Shown piece by piece: positions 45,582-59,600 of a stretch of DNA of 64,000 bases. Where the stretch lies: NCBI GenBank assembly GCA_028551475.1, contig CM052355.1:13145023-13209022 (forward strand), written 5' to 3'. The notes beneath the pieces were generated by a model. It searched no databases. It saw only the letters and a program-made list of their open reading frames with translations, and was not told the DNA's origin. How positions within the stretch are numbered: the first letter of the stretch is position 1; the number at the start of each line of letters is the position of its first letter. The translations under genes were made by a program, and so were the position numbers. The stretch comes from Casuarina equisetifolia. Taxonomy: Eukaryota; Streptophyta; Magnoliopsida; Fagales; Casuarinaceae.

Positions 45582-47673
45582 GGAGCTTGTGAAGGAAAGG
45601 TTGGATGGTGGAGAATTTTCCATGCCTCCTAACCTTGATCTGTATTCTTGTTCTTCGATTTGAAGAAGAACAATCCTGTTGTATTCTATTCTTATAAAAA
45701 CTTCGTTGCTGCCAGTTTTGTGTAATTTGGTTTCGACTTTGAAATAAAACATTAGTGATTCTTCCATTTCTACTTAGATTGCCCATTTGCGAATGCCTTG
45801 TGATGCTTATAAATCAATGAGACTAGAGCCATTAGATGTATCTCATTATTTTGGCTTCTTGCATGATTTAACATCATAATGCTCCACCTCCATGATTGTT
45901 GATCACTTAAAGCTCCTCAAGGTGATGGATGCATGCCCTAACAAAAGTTGTTGACGGGTCCGGGTCTAGAATGAGCTGTTCCCAATTCTTGGCTCCTCGG
46001 CGTTACCGAAATGCAGTCAGATTTCCGCCGGAATTGACGCTGTATGGCCCGATAAAGTAGCGGAGAGCCGAACCACAGCCACGGCCCAATGACTAAATAT
46101 ATTCTACCCTCACAGCATTTTGTCAAGTTTCAGGATAGAATATTTTGAAGGAGAGGATATGGATAATATTGCCCCACGTTAAAAAAGTTAAGTAAACGGT
46201 CTTAGATTTATAAAAAGTTTAGTACTAATCTTTTAGATAAGGTGAGAATATCTAAGTTCCAAGATGGAACACTTAAAGAGAGAATTGACATACTTTGAAT
46301 TAGAATTCTAGGCCAATGACAATCTTGGTAATATATAGGTGGACAGTGCAACTTGTTTCAGAAGACAATCATCATATACGAGTGAGAATCCATTGCAGGA
46401 CACCTGAAATCTTATATAATTGGTGAAGAGCATCTGATCTCCTATCAGGGAGGTTCTTGGATTGCCGCGGGGGACAAATTTTCCAACCAGCCGCGTAACC
46501 GGCCATTTCATATCAAGAATCATCTGCTTCTTTCTCTATTTTAATCAGAAAGTCACGTAGGCTTAGGTGATGTCGACGAGATGCCCGCCAAACCCTTCTC
46601 GAAACGGCTCACAACCCCAATAAGAAAGCAAATCTTTGCGTTGGCTCGCAGCCATTCTCATTGTGGTCAATCTTGGAGGCAGTCCATAACTCCGTCTTAA
46701 TTAATGCTCGTTTTGGTTTTTGGGTATTCTCAAGAGACTACCACTCCGAATGAGCTTATTGGCGGATTGTGCAGCCTTTACGCAGAGTTGCACCGCATTT
46801 TTCCTTCATTTTCTTGGCTCTTTCTGTTTGAGCAGATGGGTCAAAATCATTACTTTCTGACTTTCCACGTCCCTTTTACGCGGAGCTCTTGCTGCGTCAA
46901 AATCAGTAGACGTTTTGCGTAGTGGAAAAGGGCGCAGTTGCTCACCGCCCGATGCATGCCGTGGGATAAAGATAGGATAGGAAGGTGCCAAGCAAGGGCG
47001 ATGGAGCGCAGGAGAAAAGTGATTGAAAATAGTGCCTTGTCTTCGTCCAATACGTGACCCAAGTGATCGTTTCCATCACCGTATTTACTTTCCTCGGAAA
47101 ACAAAGTAAGACCAAAAGATCCAGTTCGGCGTGGTGCTTGGATCAGCACAAAAGGTCAAAGCGTCCAAATCATACGCGCGTGACAGTTTAGAAAACGCGA
47201 CACAAAAGTCTCTCAGCTTTTCGAGTTCGGAACCAGCTTTGCGTTTTGGCCATTCTCGAGAACTTGAATAATCGCCAAATCCTGCCCTGGCTTTCTTCGA
47301 TTTATCCAATTATCTTTCTCGCCTTGGGGTTTTTTCGGATCTTCCTCTGCCGCTTTTTCTTTTTACCTGAATGGTCTTAAATTCCAACTCAAAGCTTTTT
47401 ATTCCTTGTTTGAATTCTTTTCGTTTCTTGGATTCTGTACTTGCATTCGATTCATGGAAAAGATTTGATTTCTTTGGGCAACCATAGCCGCAATTTTCGT
47501 AGCATTCGGCGGAAACTTCTCTTAAGTTCTGTGATCTTTTGATAATTATTCGAATTCCCCGCTCCTGAGCCCTGGGTATCGGTTTTTCTTCGTCTATGAA
47601 GAATCCCCAAGTTCCATATTGTTGGATATAATCCCTCTTAACGAGGGTTTTTTTTGTTTGAACTCTCATATTT
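45582..47673. other. Spacer between FPS-2 and the C2-GRAM gene
   Basis: The first 200 bp are FPS-2 3' flank. From about 47,080 the sequence is probably the leader and promoter of the C2-GRAM gene. Open stretches between, such as minus-strand 47,310-48,023, are shadows or lack motifs. No independent gene is supported. Confidence 0.4.
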
Positions 47674-50600
47674 ATGCCAAGAATGAAGCTTTCGGTGTGT
47701 GTAACCGAGGCTCGGAGCATACCGGCGATGGATCTGAACGGGTTGAGTGATCCATACGTGAAGTTGCAGCTGGGGAAGCAGAAGGCGAAAACCAAAGTGG
47801 TAAAGAAGTGCTTGAACCCACATTGGGGAGAGGAGTTCTGTTTCAAGGTCGAGGACTTGGACGAGGAGCTCCTTGTTTCTGTGTTGGACGAGGACAAGTA
47901 CTTCAACGACGACTTTGTTGGGCAGCTAAAGGTGCCGGTTTCCCGGGTTTTCGATTCCCCAGAGAAGTCGCTCGGTCCTACTTGGTACCCTCTGCAGCCC
48001 AAGAATAAGAAGTCCAAGAACAAGGATTGTGGTAATTGCTATTCTCTTCTATCTTCTTTTCTTTAAAAGAAGGATTGTGGTGATTGCTATCTTCTATCTT
48101 CTTTTCTTCTTTTTTCACTTTCTTCGCTAATTTGGTGTTTAAGTTTGGTTCCATGTTTCTTTGGAATTCGGAATCCATCACTTAGGTTCGGTGACTTGTA
48201 GCATCCTAAGTGACATCTTTCTTCCGTGGTCTGGGAAGAGGGACTTAGAATCCTAACATGGTTGAAGTAATCTCTTGAAGTAATTCTGTTCACTCTGGCT
48301 TTCCTGCAGGTGAAATTCTTCTAAAAGTATATTTTTCTCTAAACAATTCGCCCTTCGATTTGAATTGCAATGGTGATCAAGGGTCGGACTCTCCTTCAAG
48401 GTCCTTTGGTGGTCCCTCGAGCTCAGCTTCTCCGGCTAGACCTAAAGAGATTGCGTCCTCTAAGGAAGAGAAATCTTGCACGCAGAAGACCCTTGCTGGT
48501 CGAATTGCTCAAATGTTCAATAAATATCAAGATGCAGCTTCATCTTCGGCCCCCTCCACTAGATCCATTGACTTGTCAGAGCCTCCTGAAACTGCTGCAC
48601 CTGAAGTTTGTGAAAACAAGTCTGACGATCAGCCTTCTTCTAGCACTTTTGAAGAAATGATGCGGGCAATGCAGTTAAGGGATCAAGGAAGTGAAATTCC
48701 ATGCAATTTACCTGGAGGAGTGGTTCTAGATCAATTGTATCAGATTGCACCTCCAGACCTAAACTCTATACTTTTTTCATCTGAGTCAAGTTTTCTCAAA
48801 TCGTTGGCAGACCTGCAGGGGAGTACAGATCTCCAAGTAGGGTCTTGGAAATTTGCAAATGGTGGTGAGACTTTGGGAAGGGTGGTTACTTACATTAAGG
48901 CTGCGACGAAATTAGTGAAGGCTGTGACCGCTACCGAGGAGCAGACATATCTAAAAGCAGATGGGAAGGTTTTTGCAGTTTTGTCAAGTGTAAGCACTCC
49001 TGATGTCATGTATGGTAGCACCTTTAAAGTCGAAGTGCTCTACTGCATTACACCTGGGCCTGAGCTGCCGTCGGGAGAACAATCTTCCCGTTTGGCGGTA
49101 TCCTGGCGGATGAATTTTCTACAAAGCACCATGATGAAAGGAATGATAGAAAATGGAGCCCGTCAAGGTATAAAGGACAGTTTTGAGCAGTATGCAAGTG
49201 TAGTATCTCAAAATGTAATGCCAGTCGACCCCAAGGAACTTGGCTCAAATAGGGAGCAGGTGTTGGCATCACTGCAGGCGGAGCCCCAGTCAGATTGGAA
49301 GCTGGCTGTACAGTATTTTGCCAATTTTACTGTCATTTCCACAATTTTCATGGGATTGTATGTGCTTGTCCACTTCTGGCTGGCTGCACCTAGCACAATT
49401 CAAGGGATCGAGTTTGTTGGGCTTGACTTGCCAGATACAATTGGTGAATTCATAGTCTCTGGAGTTCTGGTTCTTCAAGGTGAACGGCTACTGAGGTTGA
49501 TTTCACGCTTCATGCAGGCCAGAGTACAAAAGGGTAATGTCATTTGTGATACTTCACTGTTCTGATTAATGACGACGGGCTCTTTCTGTTTAAGCCAGTC
49601 TTCTGTCTACAGTTGAGTATGAGCTGCTTATGTTGCCAGCTTTACTGAAAATGCCAAGTTGACTTAAAGGCGTTCAAGTAAACTTAATTTGAAACAGAGA
49701 GCTGAATGTTGTTTTATCAATTGCTCCTTCTGGCATTTCTGGATCTTCTAATTCTGGCCATTTCCGTTAGATGATTTGCATTCCCCTGCCATGTCTCAAC
49801 TCCCAATAAATTTCATTCTCTTGAATCAGCCCCATTATATGTCAATGTCCCTTTCACATCGAATTTGACTTATTTTCTCTGATATCCATCAATAGGCAGC
49901 GATCATGGACTGAAAGCACAAGGAGATGGCTGGTTGTTGACTGTTGCATTGATCGAGGGAGTTAATTTAGCAGCTGTTGATTCAAGTGGATCCTCTGATC
50001 CATATGTGGTGTTTACTTGTAATGGCAAAACTAGAACCAGCTCAATAAAATTCCAGAGATCTGATCCTCAATGGAATGGTGAGTGTTATTTTTTTCCGCA
50101 TTAGTACACTGTGGTCTTAACTATTTGATTCTATTGCTGTATGAATATTAATAGTTGGATCAAAATACAGTTCTATTCATCTAAATATAATCCAAGTCTG
50201 ATTGTTGTCCTTCTTGTGACCATGTTGTTTTGTGAAGAAATATTTGAATTTGATGCAATGGAGAATCCTCCTTCTGTGCTGGATGTGGAAGTTTTTGATT
50301 TTGATGGACCTTTTGATGAAGCTACATCTCTGGGACATGCTGAAATCAATTTTCTGAAAAATAATATAGATCTAGGTGATCTGTGGGTTCCTCTTCATGG
50401 CAAGTTAGCTCAGGCATGCCAGTCCAAGCTTCATCTGAGAATTTTTTTGAACAACAGTGAACGTAGCAATATTAAAGAGTATCTTAGTAGGATGGAGAAA
50501 GAGGTGGGGAAGAAGGTAAATTACCAGTTCCACTTTGGAAATGCATATTGTCCTGCTTCTATTTGGTTGGGGTTAAGCCATGCGCTGGGCTTTTCTACTT

Positions 50601-52083
50601 CATTGTTTTTAACTTCAATTGAATCTTCTTTAGTTAAATGTGCGGTCTCCTCAAACAAATTCCGGCTTCCAAAAAATATTTGGGCTTCCTCCGGAGGAGT
50701 TTCTCATTAACGACTTCACCTGCCATTTGAAGCGAAAGATGCCCCTTCAGGTGCTCTTGCTGCATTAAATAGATTACTGACAAATATGATGATTGCTTGC
50801 GTCCTTATCTTGATATTTGTCCCATAGTTAGAGAAGCCAAATATTAACGTTCTTACTTTTAAGGGTTCAACTGATGCATGCTCCCTAAATTTATATTTTG
50901 TCAACTTGAATCATTTCCCATGCAGGGCCGCCTGTTTCTGTCAGCAAGAATAATTGGATTTCACACGAACTTATTTGGACACAAAACAAAGTTCTTTTTC
51001 CTTTGGGAGGACATAGAAGATATCCAACAAATTCCGCCTACTCTGTCGTCAATGGGCAGTCCAATTATTGTCATGACTCTCCGGCCCGGCAGAGGAATGG
51101 ATGCCAGGCATGGGGCAAAGACACAAGATGAAGAAGGCAGGCTGAAGTTTCATTTCCAGTCCTTTGTGTCCTTCAATGTAGCACAAAGGTAATTAATGTT
51201 TGGCTCACGAAAGTAACATGCTCGCATCTTTAAGCTAGGTGGGGTTTCTCTTGTTCTTTTTGCCATACCATTCTACTTGGTTGGTATACAGTACGTTTCA
51301 GTGCAATTTGGCCTGTTCCATCTTTTTGGGTTCTTTGAAATTCTCTTATCTCCATAAGCGTGTCCAAATACTGATTTAATGCAAGAAGAAAACTTTTTTT
51401 TCCATCACTATTTCTTGAATATTCCATGATTGTCTCTCTTTTGTTCAGTCAAGCTCCAACAATCCGTTGAATATCTGTATAATTTGTACTGAAGCATGTT
51501 ATTTCTTGGCTACCACATTTTATGCTATAGCATGTTTAATCTTGTTGCCCTAAGAATAATCTACCTTATTTGATTTGCATATTGTTCGTCACCATAGATA
51601 GATCTCACTGCGTTCATTTTGCTTCATTATTTGGCACATCTGCTGGACAATTGAATATTAGACAGTTTAAAAAACCCTTCACCCGTTTTCTCTAGTCAGA
51701 TCCCCCCCCAAGCCCCACCCCAGCTGTGTGAAGTGATGCTTACTTATTGAGTGATCTTGTTTTACCGTCTTGAAGGGTTGTTAACGGGCCCAAGTACTAA
51801 TTATTTCATGTTTAATTAATAAGTGTTGCCTAATAGTGAAAGAATAGCATACGAAAGGCTAAGGCAGAAAGAATACTAGTAATTAATTCAATCTCGTATT
51901 TGCTATAGGACAATTATGGCACTGTGGAAGGCTCGATCATTGAGTCCTGAGCAAAAGGTGCAACTAGTTGAAGAAGAATCTGAGGCCAAAGGCCTCCAAA
52001 CTGAAGAAAGCGGTACCTTCTTGGGCATTGATGATGTCAGCATGTCTGAGGTTTATTCTTCTTCTCTCTCTGTTCCTGTAAGC

Positions 52084-52133
<50 letters not shown>

Positions 52134-52910
52134 CCCTATGCTAGCTCTCGCATATTCACAGTTTTCCCTATGTGCTAGTGTTGGTGTACACACTAGCTTG
52201 CATATTCACAGTTTCTACATATATATATATATATATATATGTATTTTACATTTAATACTATCTCTTTTTTCAAATCTTGTATGCTGTTTGTGTCTTCATT
52301 TACATCTGACCATCAAATTTTACATGTTGGTACGTTTAGATGAGTTTCTTCATGGAGCTATTCAAAGGGAGTGAATTGGATTTTAGAGTGATGGAAAAAG
52401 CTGGTTCTGTTGACTATACTTGCACCCCATGGGAATCAGAAAAACGTGATGTCTACGAGAGGCAAATACATTATAGACTTGATAAGGAGGTTTCGCGTTA
52501 TGGAGGAGAGGTGACAAGCACTCAGCAAAAGTCTCCCCTTTCTGATAAGAACGGATGGGTTGTTGAGGAGGTTATGACACTCCATGGAATTCCACTTGGC
52601 GACTATTTCAACGTATGGTGTAGATTGCTTAATGTATCTTTGCGGTTGTTTTTCTTTCTTAACCTCTTTCTCCTTTTCTCGTGTAGGCAATATTGAGCTG
52701 TCTTTTCTCCTTTTGCAGCTTCACCTTAGATACCAAGTTGAGGATTTGCCCTCAAAATCAAAGGGATGTAGTGTAACAGTGTTCTTTGGGATTGCATGGG
52801 TGAAAAGCACTAGGAACCAGAAAAGGATTACAAAGAACATCCTGAAAAATCTGCAAGAGCGCTTGAAGGTGATGTTCTGTACACTTGAGAGGGAATTTGC
52901 AGAAAGATAG
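47674..52910 (+). CDS. C2 and GRAM domain protein with VASt regions, At1g03370 type
   Basis: Predicted membrane-associated lipid/calcium-binding protein. Nine exons: 47674-48031, 48310-49533, 49896-50078, 50238-50515, 50634-50750, 50926-51188, 51909-52077, 52340-52612 and 52719-52910; 3,057 nt, 1,018 aa, about the length of Arabidopsis At1g03370. Order: C2 domain (about 4-105, SDPYVKLQLGKQ, DEDKYFNDDF), Ser-rich linker, VASt region (about 245-410), one hydrophobic segment (about 458-478, STIFMGLYVLVHFWL), second C2 (about 535-640, SSGSSDPYVVFTC), GRAM (about 700-800, GRLFLSARIIGFHTN), second VASt region (about 865-1010). The family is thought to act at membrane contact sites, with VASt regions related to sterol-transfer domains; the exact role here is inferred. 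A second ATG at 47,683 (MKLSVCV) fits the Arabidopsis start better as I recall it. No lesion found. Exon 4 has an unusual GAAG acceptor. Confidence 0.92.
52084..52131. repeat. CT microsatellite in C2-GRAM intron 7
   Basis: A near-perfect CT run starting a few bases after the exon 7 donor at 52,078. Likely length-variable. Confidence 0.9.
52217..52240. repeat. AT microsatellite in C2-GRAM intron 7
   Basis: About twelve AT units in the same short intron as the CT run, roughly 100 bp before the exon 8 acceptor. Confidence 0.85.
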
Positions 52911-54965
52911 TTGATGGCTTCAATGGATTCTGTATGTTGACGATGGACTTTAACTGGGGAGAGCTGGCATTCCTGTAGTTCCACTTGCCAAATGCTGTCT
53001 GTGTCACTGTTGGTATTTATCTCTATTCTTCCTCCGAGGAGGCTGAAGCTAGACGTGCCTTGTAGCTGAGATTTCCATTAGTTTGGCAGCAATAATTGAG
53101 TTGAGAAAATCTTGATCCTGAATTCCTTGAGGCAAGTGGGATGATGTTGCTGGAGAATTACCTGTATTTGAAACTGAAAGATATTATGCACATAACTTGG
53201 ATTATTTCCATTCTTGTAGAGACTGACACTCATTATATAACCAAGCCCCAGATGGGCGGGTACAGGTATTGACAAAATGGACTTCCTGGAGCTTATTTGT
53301 GATTTCACAAGACAGATGGAGTAACCATCTGCGGCTGCTATGCAAGTAACAAGCTCATAAGAGGATTGGCCGAAGAATTTCAGGCTATGCCCACAGGCTG
53401 TCAATACAATCTTTTAGGACTAAGTGTTGTGAAGTAGAATTAGTAGTCATAGGATGATTCTCTGACACACTTGTTTTAAGCCTCATGTCTGACTTGTACA
53501 TACAACCAAATGTTGTTTCTGTTGCTCCTTTTCTTTTCCCTTTTTGTCTTTCTTTCAAGATTCAAATCTTTGACGTGGTATTTGCCTAATTAAATGTTCG
53601 AAATGATGGTATAGATTGTACACCATGGTGTTTTAATATTTGCCGAAATACTTTTTTTTGTTTGTTTTGACCAACTAGGATAGTATTGACTATGAACTTA
53701 AAAATGGAGAAATTTTAGGTTGTAACTGTGTTGAATCGACTGAAGTTGAATGATAAGAAATTGTAGATCCGTTTGTTTATTTATTTATTGAGTACAGATT
53801 GAACTAAACTCATAATTAAATTAGATAATATAAATTAAGCTTGAGCTTGTTTTCAAGGTACCCGATTGGCATTTTTCATTTCGTAAGTGGAGGAATAATT
53901 AAAATACGAACCCACGTCATAAATTCGGGTCATGTCTAACTATTAAATAATAGTTAAATTATTTTATTTGAGACAGTTAAAAAGGTTGATTTTTACTTAT
54001 GAACTTATGAAAAAAAAAAAAAAAAAACACATCAACTTCACAATTCTGCAAAATCACATGTACAATAGCCGTTTATTACAAACTAAAATAGTTTTCAGTC
54101 AAATTCCCTCAAGGTCTAGGTTTATACCTTACCCTCTATAATCACTCAAGATCATTACATTTAATTTTATTATTATTAATCAAATTTTACAAACTACCAT
54201 TCTGGTTTTTCAAAAGAAAAAAGTTATATTACAATATTACTTATGTTATCCACTTTAATTCACTTGGTTTTAAGTAGGAACGTAATTTTCTTTTGGCAGC
54301 CAAATTCATATTGTTTTGCGAGTGATTTGCATTGTTTACAGATTTCTAAACCTTTTTTTCTCTCCTTAATTCCATTTTTTTATTCCCTAAAGTGTCCGCC
54401 AAGAAGTATCGCCCGCATATATAATTTGGCAGCGAAAACACGGTGGACCAATCAGACCATCTCTCTCTCTCTCCCCCTCTCCCAATCCTAGCAACCCTAA
54501 TTAGGCTTAATCTGCTTAGATTGTTGATTTCTATAAAAAGATTTTGGGTTGTTCTCGCCTCACCCTCTGTGTTACATGTTACACTCAATCCGTTCCTTCA
54601 AGCTAATTCTTAGTTGTTTCATCTTTTAGCTTTAGGGTTTTGGGGTTTGTATAAGGCATAGCTATGAAACGAAGGTTGAACAAAGCTTCGGGGTGGTTTT
54701 GTTTCTATTTTTTATGTCAATGCTAAAACTGCATCTCTTCTTTAGGGTTGACAGGAGGGTTTGTAGAAGGGATGGTAGATATGAAGCATTTGCAAAATCG
54801 AATCTCTGTTCTAGGTTTTGGAGTGTGCGTTCAAGTGCTATTTAATTCTCTAGGTTGAATTTCGTAGTATGCGTTAGATGCTAATGCTAAAATTGCATCT
54901 GGGATGAGCCGAGTTTGGTTTTATTAAAATTATTCCGGTAATTGATCTGGGGAGATAGGAGAGCT
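52911..54965. other. Spacer between the C2-GRAM gene and the FHA gene
   Basis: The 3' flank of the C2-GRAM gene grades into AT-rich sequence. The last 450 bp are the FHA gene's promoter and leader. No separate gene recognised. Confidence 0.4.
54532..54538 (+). promoter_or_regulatory. Probable TATA box of the FHA gene
   Basis: TATAAAA is preceded about 50 bp upstream by a CT-rich patch. It lies about 430 bp before the ATG, so a long leader or a leader intron is implied. Confidence 0.4.
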
Positions 54966-56684
54966 ATGTATGGAAGAGCTGGTCTGGGTCGGTTCAAGAA
55001 AGCTGAATCCTTGGAACCTTTCTCTGTGGCGTTCAACAAGTCAGCTAACAAGGCGAATACCCAATTGGCCCCTAAAGCCTCAGTCCCAAATCTCCAGTCA
55101 GAGCAGCAACCCAAAGCTAATGTTATTCAAGAGGTGGGGTCGACCCAGCCGGTGACTCAGGTGGGTGGAGGCCAATCAACTTGGCAACCACCCGACTGGG
55201 CAATCGAGCCTCGGCCGGGGGTTTACTACCTTGAGGTCTTGAAGGACGGAGAGGTACGTGATAAGATCAATCTTGACAGGCGAAGACACATCTTTGGGAG
55301 GCAGTTCCACGCTTGTGATTTTGTACTTGATCACCAGTCAGTTTCACGCCAGCACGCTGCGGTTGTTCCTCACAAGAACGGAAGGTTGGTTAGACATCTT
55401 TTTCTCTCTATCTTCAATATGATATTGTTGCTTTCCTGTGTTACATGTTTTATGTTCATGATTAAGAGCAAGGTATTGCCGGGAAGGTTGATTAAGAGCA
55501 AGAAATTGGTTCATTTTTATGATGTTGGTTAATCAAATTAAAATTTATGTAATTTTCTGGGAAAAGGACATACTGTGTGATCTACAGCTTAGAGGTCGAT
55601 GCTTTCATCTTTATCTGCCGCAAACTGAATGTTAATTGTATGAAGATATGCACCGTTGAATTTGCATTTCGTTGATCTCCCAGTGGCTATAACTTCTTCC
55701 GAGGTGATTCAATCTGTTGCTACCGTCCTTGACGGCATTGACACATGTGATTCATGCCTGTAAAGACATGGAGATGTTTGCTTGTTAGTTTTTGGAAATA
55801 ATTGAGCTTTGTGAAGGTGGCGGGGACTTTTTTTTTTTTTTGGTCCTTACACTTGGTGTTTATGCACATGCTGCAGCATTTATGTGATTGATTTGGGATC
55901 TGCTCATGGTACATTCGTCGCAAATGAGCGATTAACTAAAGATAGCCCTGTTGAGCTTGAAGTTGGGCAATCTTTGCGGTTTGCAGCATCGACAAGAACT
56001 TATATCTTGAGAAAGAATGAAGCAGCTCTTTTTCCTCGGCCTCCACTGCCTACAGAACTTAATTTGCCACCGCCACCTGATCCATCAGATGAAGATGCTG
56101 TTGTAAATTATAACACGCTTCTAAACCGATATGGTCTTTGCAAGCCTGAGCTACTGCCCAAATCAACCAAGTCTGGTAGCTCTGAAGGTGGAAGAGATAA
56201 CAGTGAACAGTCAGAGAGACTAGCAAAGAGGCTAAAGAAGCAAAGAGTCTCCTTCCGGGATCAAGTTGGGGGAGAGTTGGTTGAAGTGGTTGGGATTTCA
56301 GATGGTGCGGATGTAGAAACAGAGCCAGGTCCGTTGGGTGTCAAAGAAGGAAGTCTTGTTGGGAAATACGAGTCCCTTGTACAGGTTACAGTGATACCCA
56401 AAGGAAAGCATCAGTCCTCTGCAAAGGAAGACTCTACTTCCCCAAAAGGTGTGACTGATAAATTGCAGGAAGTCTTAAATAAGGTCAAAACGACTCCAAA
56501 AAGCGGGATTTATGATGATCTCTATGGGGATTCATATTCTGGCAAAGTTGGTTCTTCCTGGGCATATCCTTCTGCTAGTTCTGGTGGTAAAGTGGCTTCT
56601 CCAACTAGAGACAACCATGGAAAAGCGTCAAGTGGAAACTCAAGTGTTGATGACGACAATGACGATGATTTATTTGGTGACTAA
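54966..56684 (+). CDS. FHA-domain protein, NIPP1/PPP1R8-like (At5g47790 type)
   Basis: Predicted nuclear FHA protein resembling the PP1 inhibitor NIPP1, which binds phosphothreonine ligands and docks protein phosphatase 1. Two exons, 54966-55384 and 55877-56684, give 408 aa. The start MYGRAGLGRFKKAESLEPFS matches what I recall of plant homologues; an upstream in-frame ATG at 54,942 would add eight residues and is less likely. The FHA domain spans about 87-190, with the conserved HIFGR (G111, R112), SVSRQH (S127, H130) and GSAHGTFVAN. A PP1-docking RVSF is at 263-266 within KRLKKQRVSFRD. The C-terminal part is Ser/Gly-rich and ends in an acidic DDDNDDDLFGD tail. No lesion seen. Splicing pieces and RNA processing are known contexts of NIPP1; the plant role is inferred. 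Confidence 0.92.
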
Positions 56685-59600
56685 CTGAAGCAAATTGAAT
56701 AGGTTGTGGAAGGATTTTGTTATCTCCTTTTGTGGGTCTGAGATCTGATTGGATATTGCAAAGCAGTGTTTTCTCGAAACTATGTTTTACTGCTTCCTCT
56801 GAACTGGGGGATATTTGATGTAATTCGTCAAGAATGTTTCTGTAATTGCATTCCCCAACAGGGAACTTGAATCTCCAAATCAGTTATAATCCAAGAGTGA
56901 CACTTTTTCAACCTGCGTTACCAGAGAGGAGGCAGAGACGAATCTAATAATTTTCGCTGCTTTCAGCTTATCTGTTTGTCACACTCAAAGTCGAAACAAA
57001 TGTGCACTTTTCGTTGTGGCAATAGCAATGGAAGGTGATACGTTGTGTGTAGTTGGTGCCTTTTCGGGTTAGTAACTTTTCTTATCAGCTTATTTGTCCA
57101 GTTTTCATCTCTTCTTAGGCGTTTTGCCACCTGATGTGGTTGAAAGACAAGTTAAAATGAGCTACTGGGTGACAGTTTTAAGAACAAGATGTACCAGATG
57201 GTCTGGGTTAGAGCATTTTGCAGTTGTTAGTGAAACAACTGGGGTGGTAGTCAAGAAAGCTCTTTCCATGCCTGCTAATAGCAGCTGCTTCCAATGCAAT
57301 CCCAGTGCTCTGATTGGGAGAATGAGGTAGGCAAAGCATTGAAGCAACTCCTTCTTGTGACCCTAGTCTCATAAGGGTGTAGCTGCTAGATGTCGTTATG
57401 TTCTGGAACAGAAAGAAAGAAAAATAATAGTAAATAAGTAAATAAACAAAAGAAAGAGGAAAAAGAGACGTGACAATTTACAGTTTATTTTAGTTTTAAT
57501 AAACTTTTTATGTCGTGGATAATACTGCAATATAGACGTAGAGAAACTACTAAGTGGTATCCATAAAATAATTGATTTTAATTTCGAATTATCTAATAAT
57601 TTGATGCCAAGCATTGTAAGGTATTGGGTTCCGAAGCCTCCTTCCCCTGAAGTATTTTAATGACGACTTCTATATTCTATTGCTCCAACTCAAACTAATT
57701 TTTAAATACTTTTTGGTGTGCTATTCATTTGAAACTATACTAGTGAATTAATTTGTTAAAATCTTTACAACATAAAATATCCAAAGGGGTAAACAACACA
57801 ATTTCTGTCATATTGTATTTATCATGTGGACTTCTTTCAAACCTCGGTTTTATTCTTGTACATGTAAATACTTGTATAAAATAGCAATTCAGTCAGCTTT
57901 GGTTTTGATTAATGTATGATTTTGCCTATGGAGCATTTGAAAAATATGTAATCAACTTGTAAGTAATATATGCCAAAAAGAAAAATTAAACACTTGCGGT
58001 TAATGAATAATGTCACTTTGATGGTATTTTATGGCTACTAAAGTATTGAACATTTTAGCCACATTCAAATCACACAAGCCCATTGTAAATAGCATATCTC
58101 CAAGGATTTGAGTTGTTTGTCTAGCTCCCGAGGAGCTGTGTAAGGTCCCTTTGTGATTGTTCTGTGTGTAGAAAATATCAAGTGTAAGAAAATTATAATC
58201 TCTCGTGATTTAGTAATAGGGATTGCCTAATCACATTGATTAGGTGAAATGAATTAGGGTCTAGTGTAATATTGAGCGAAACCACTCAATATCCTTATGC
58301 ATCCTATGTGCTTGATAGTTTGTTATTCCTAACCATCATCAAGTTACTTTTATTACTTATATTTGACATTAGAAGATGGTAAAATGAATTTTTAGTTACA
58401 TTTTTAAAATATCAAGCTAAATATAGTCAATCAATTTATTAAGCTAATACAAGTTGAGACAACTACAAAACACTAATTGTAAGTTTAAAATAAATTAACT
58501 TTAGAAGAAAAATAAACATATTACAAGTTGTGACAATTGGTTTAAATGAAATTAACTTAAAAGAAAATCACATATTATCTTCTATGAGTTAAAATAAGCT
58601 TTAAGTCAATGATATATAAATTACTCAAAAACATTTCTTGTTAAGGAATTGGATTACTTTGTACTTGATTATGCATGCATTGTTCATCAAGAGATGGTGT
58701 AATATCTTTGTGATTTTACTTTTCTATATTAATAACTTCATAATTATAATTAGTGATGATTCTATCATATATATCTAAGAAGATGCCTTTGTTTTAAATC
58801 TAGTTTTCATATAAAGGATTTGGGTTAATTTCAATTTTTCTTAAAATGTAGAGATAGCTTGCTCTCAAAAGGAAATCTAATTAAGGTAGTACAAGTATGC
58901 TTTGGACTCATTTTTGAGGTAGACCTATTTAACTCTAAACCTATCACAATTCCTATGAAACGTAATGAAAAATTGACAACCATGACTAAATTGAATATTA
59001 ACTATTTGGTCTAAGTTAGCTAGTTGGTCAAGCTTCCTTTATCCCTCTCGTATTTATAAAGGAAAAACCACAAGTTCTACCAATACTAATTATTACACTT
59101 AACACTAACCGTTTGGATCTTTTGATTATTTAAAGATCTTGGTGTAGTCATTTCTCAACCCATCTTTTTATATTGAGATGATGAAAATGGTATGATACTT
59201 AGTAGCCAATCTATTTTTCATGAGAGAATGAAGTATGTAGAGATTAGTTGACAATTTGTGCAAGAGAAAATACTTTAAGGATTGGCATGCACCCATCACA
59301 AAAAGATTGTTGAGTAGCGTACAAGACTTATTGACAAAAACTTTGTATAGAAAGCAACATCAGCACTTGTTATCTAAATTTCAAGTATTTAATTTGTACA
59401 AATCTTGAACTATAAGACTGTTATGTGGATTGATGGTTTTTTTCTTAAGCTCTTTTCATATTGAGGCTCATGTTGTGTCCTATTTCATTCCTTAGCTTTA
59501 TTCTTATACATGTAATGTTTGTACATAAAAGGAATATGGTTTATAGTGATTTTGATATATGTAGGGTAATTATGATTTAGGATAACTATATAATAAATTT

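Noticed and set aside
47310-48023. A 237-codon minus-strand open frame
   Set aside because: It overlaps the leader and first exon of the C2-GRAM gene on the other strand and shows no domain, promoter or codon texture of a real gene.
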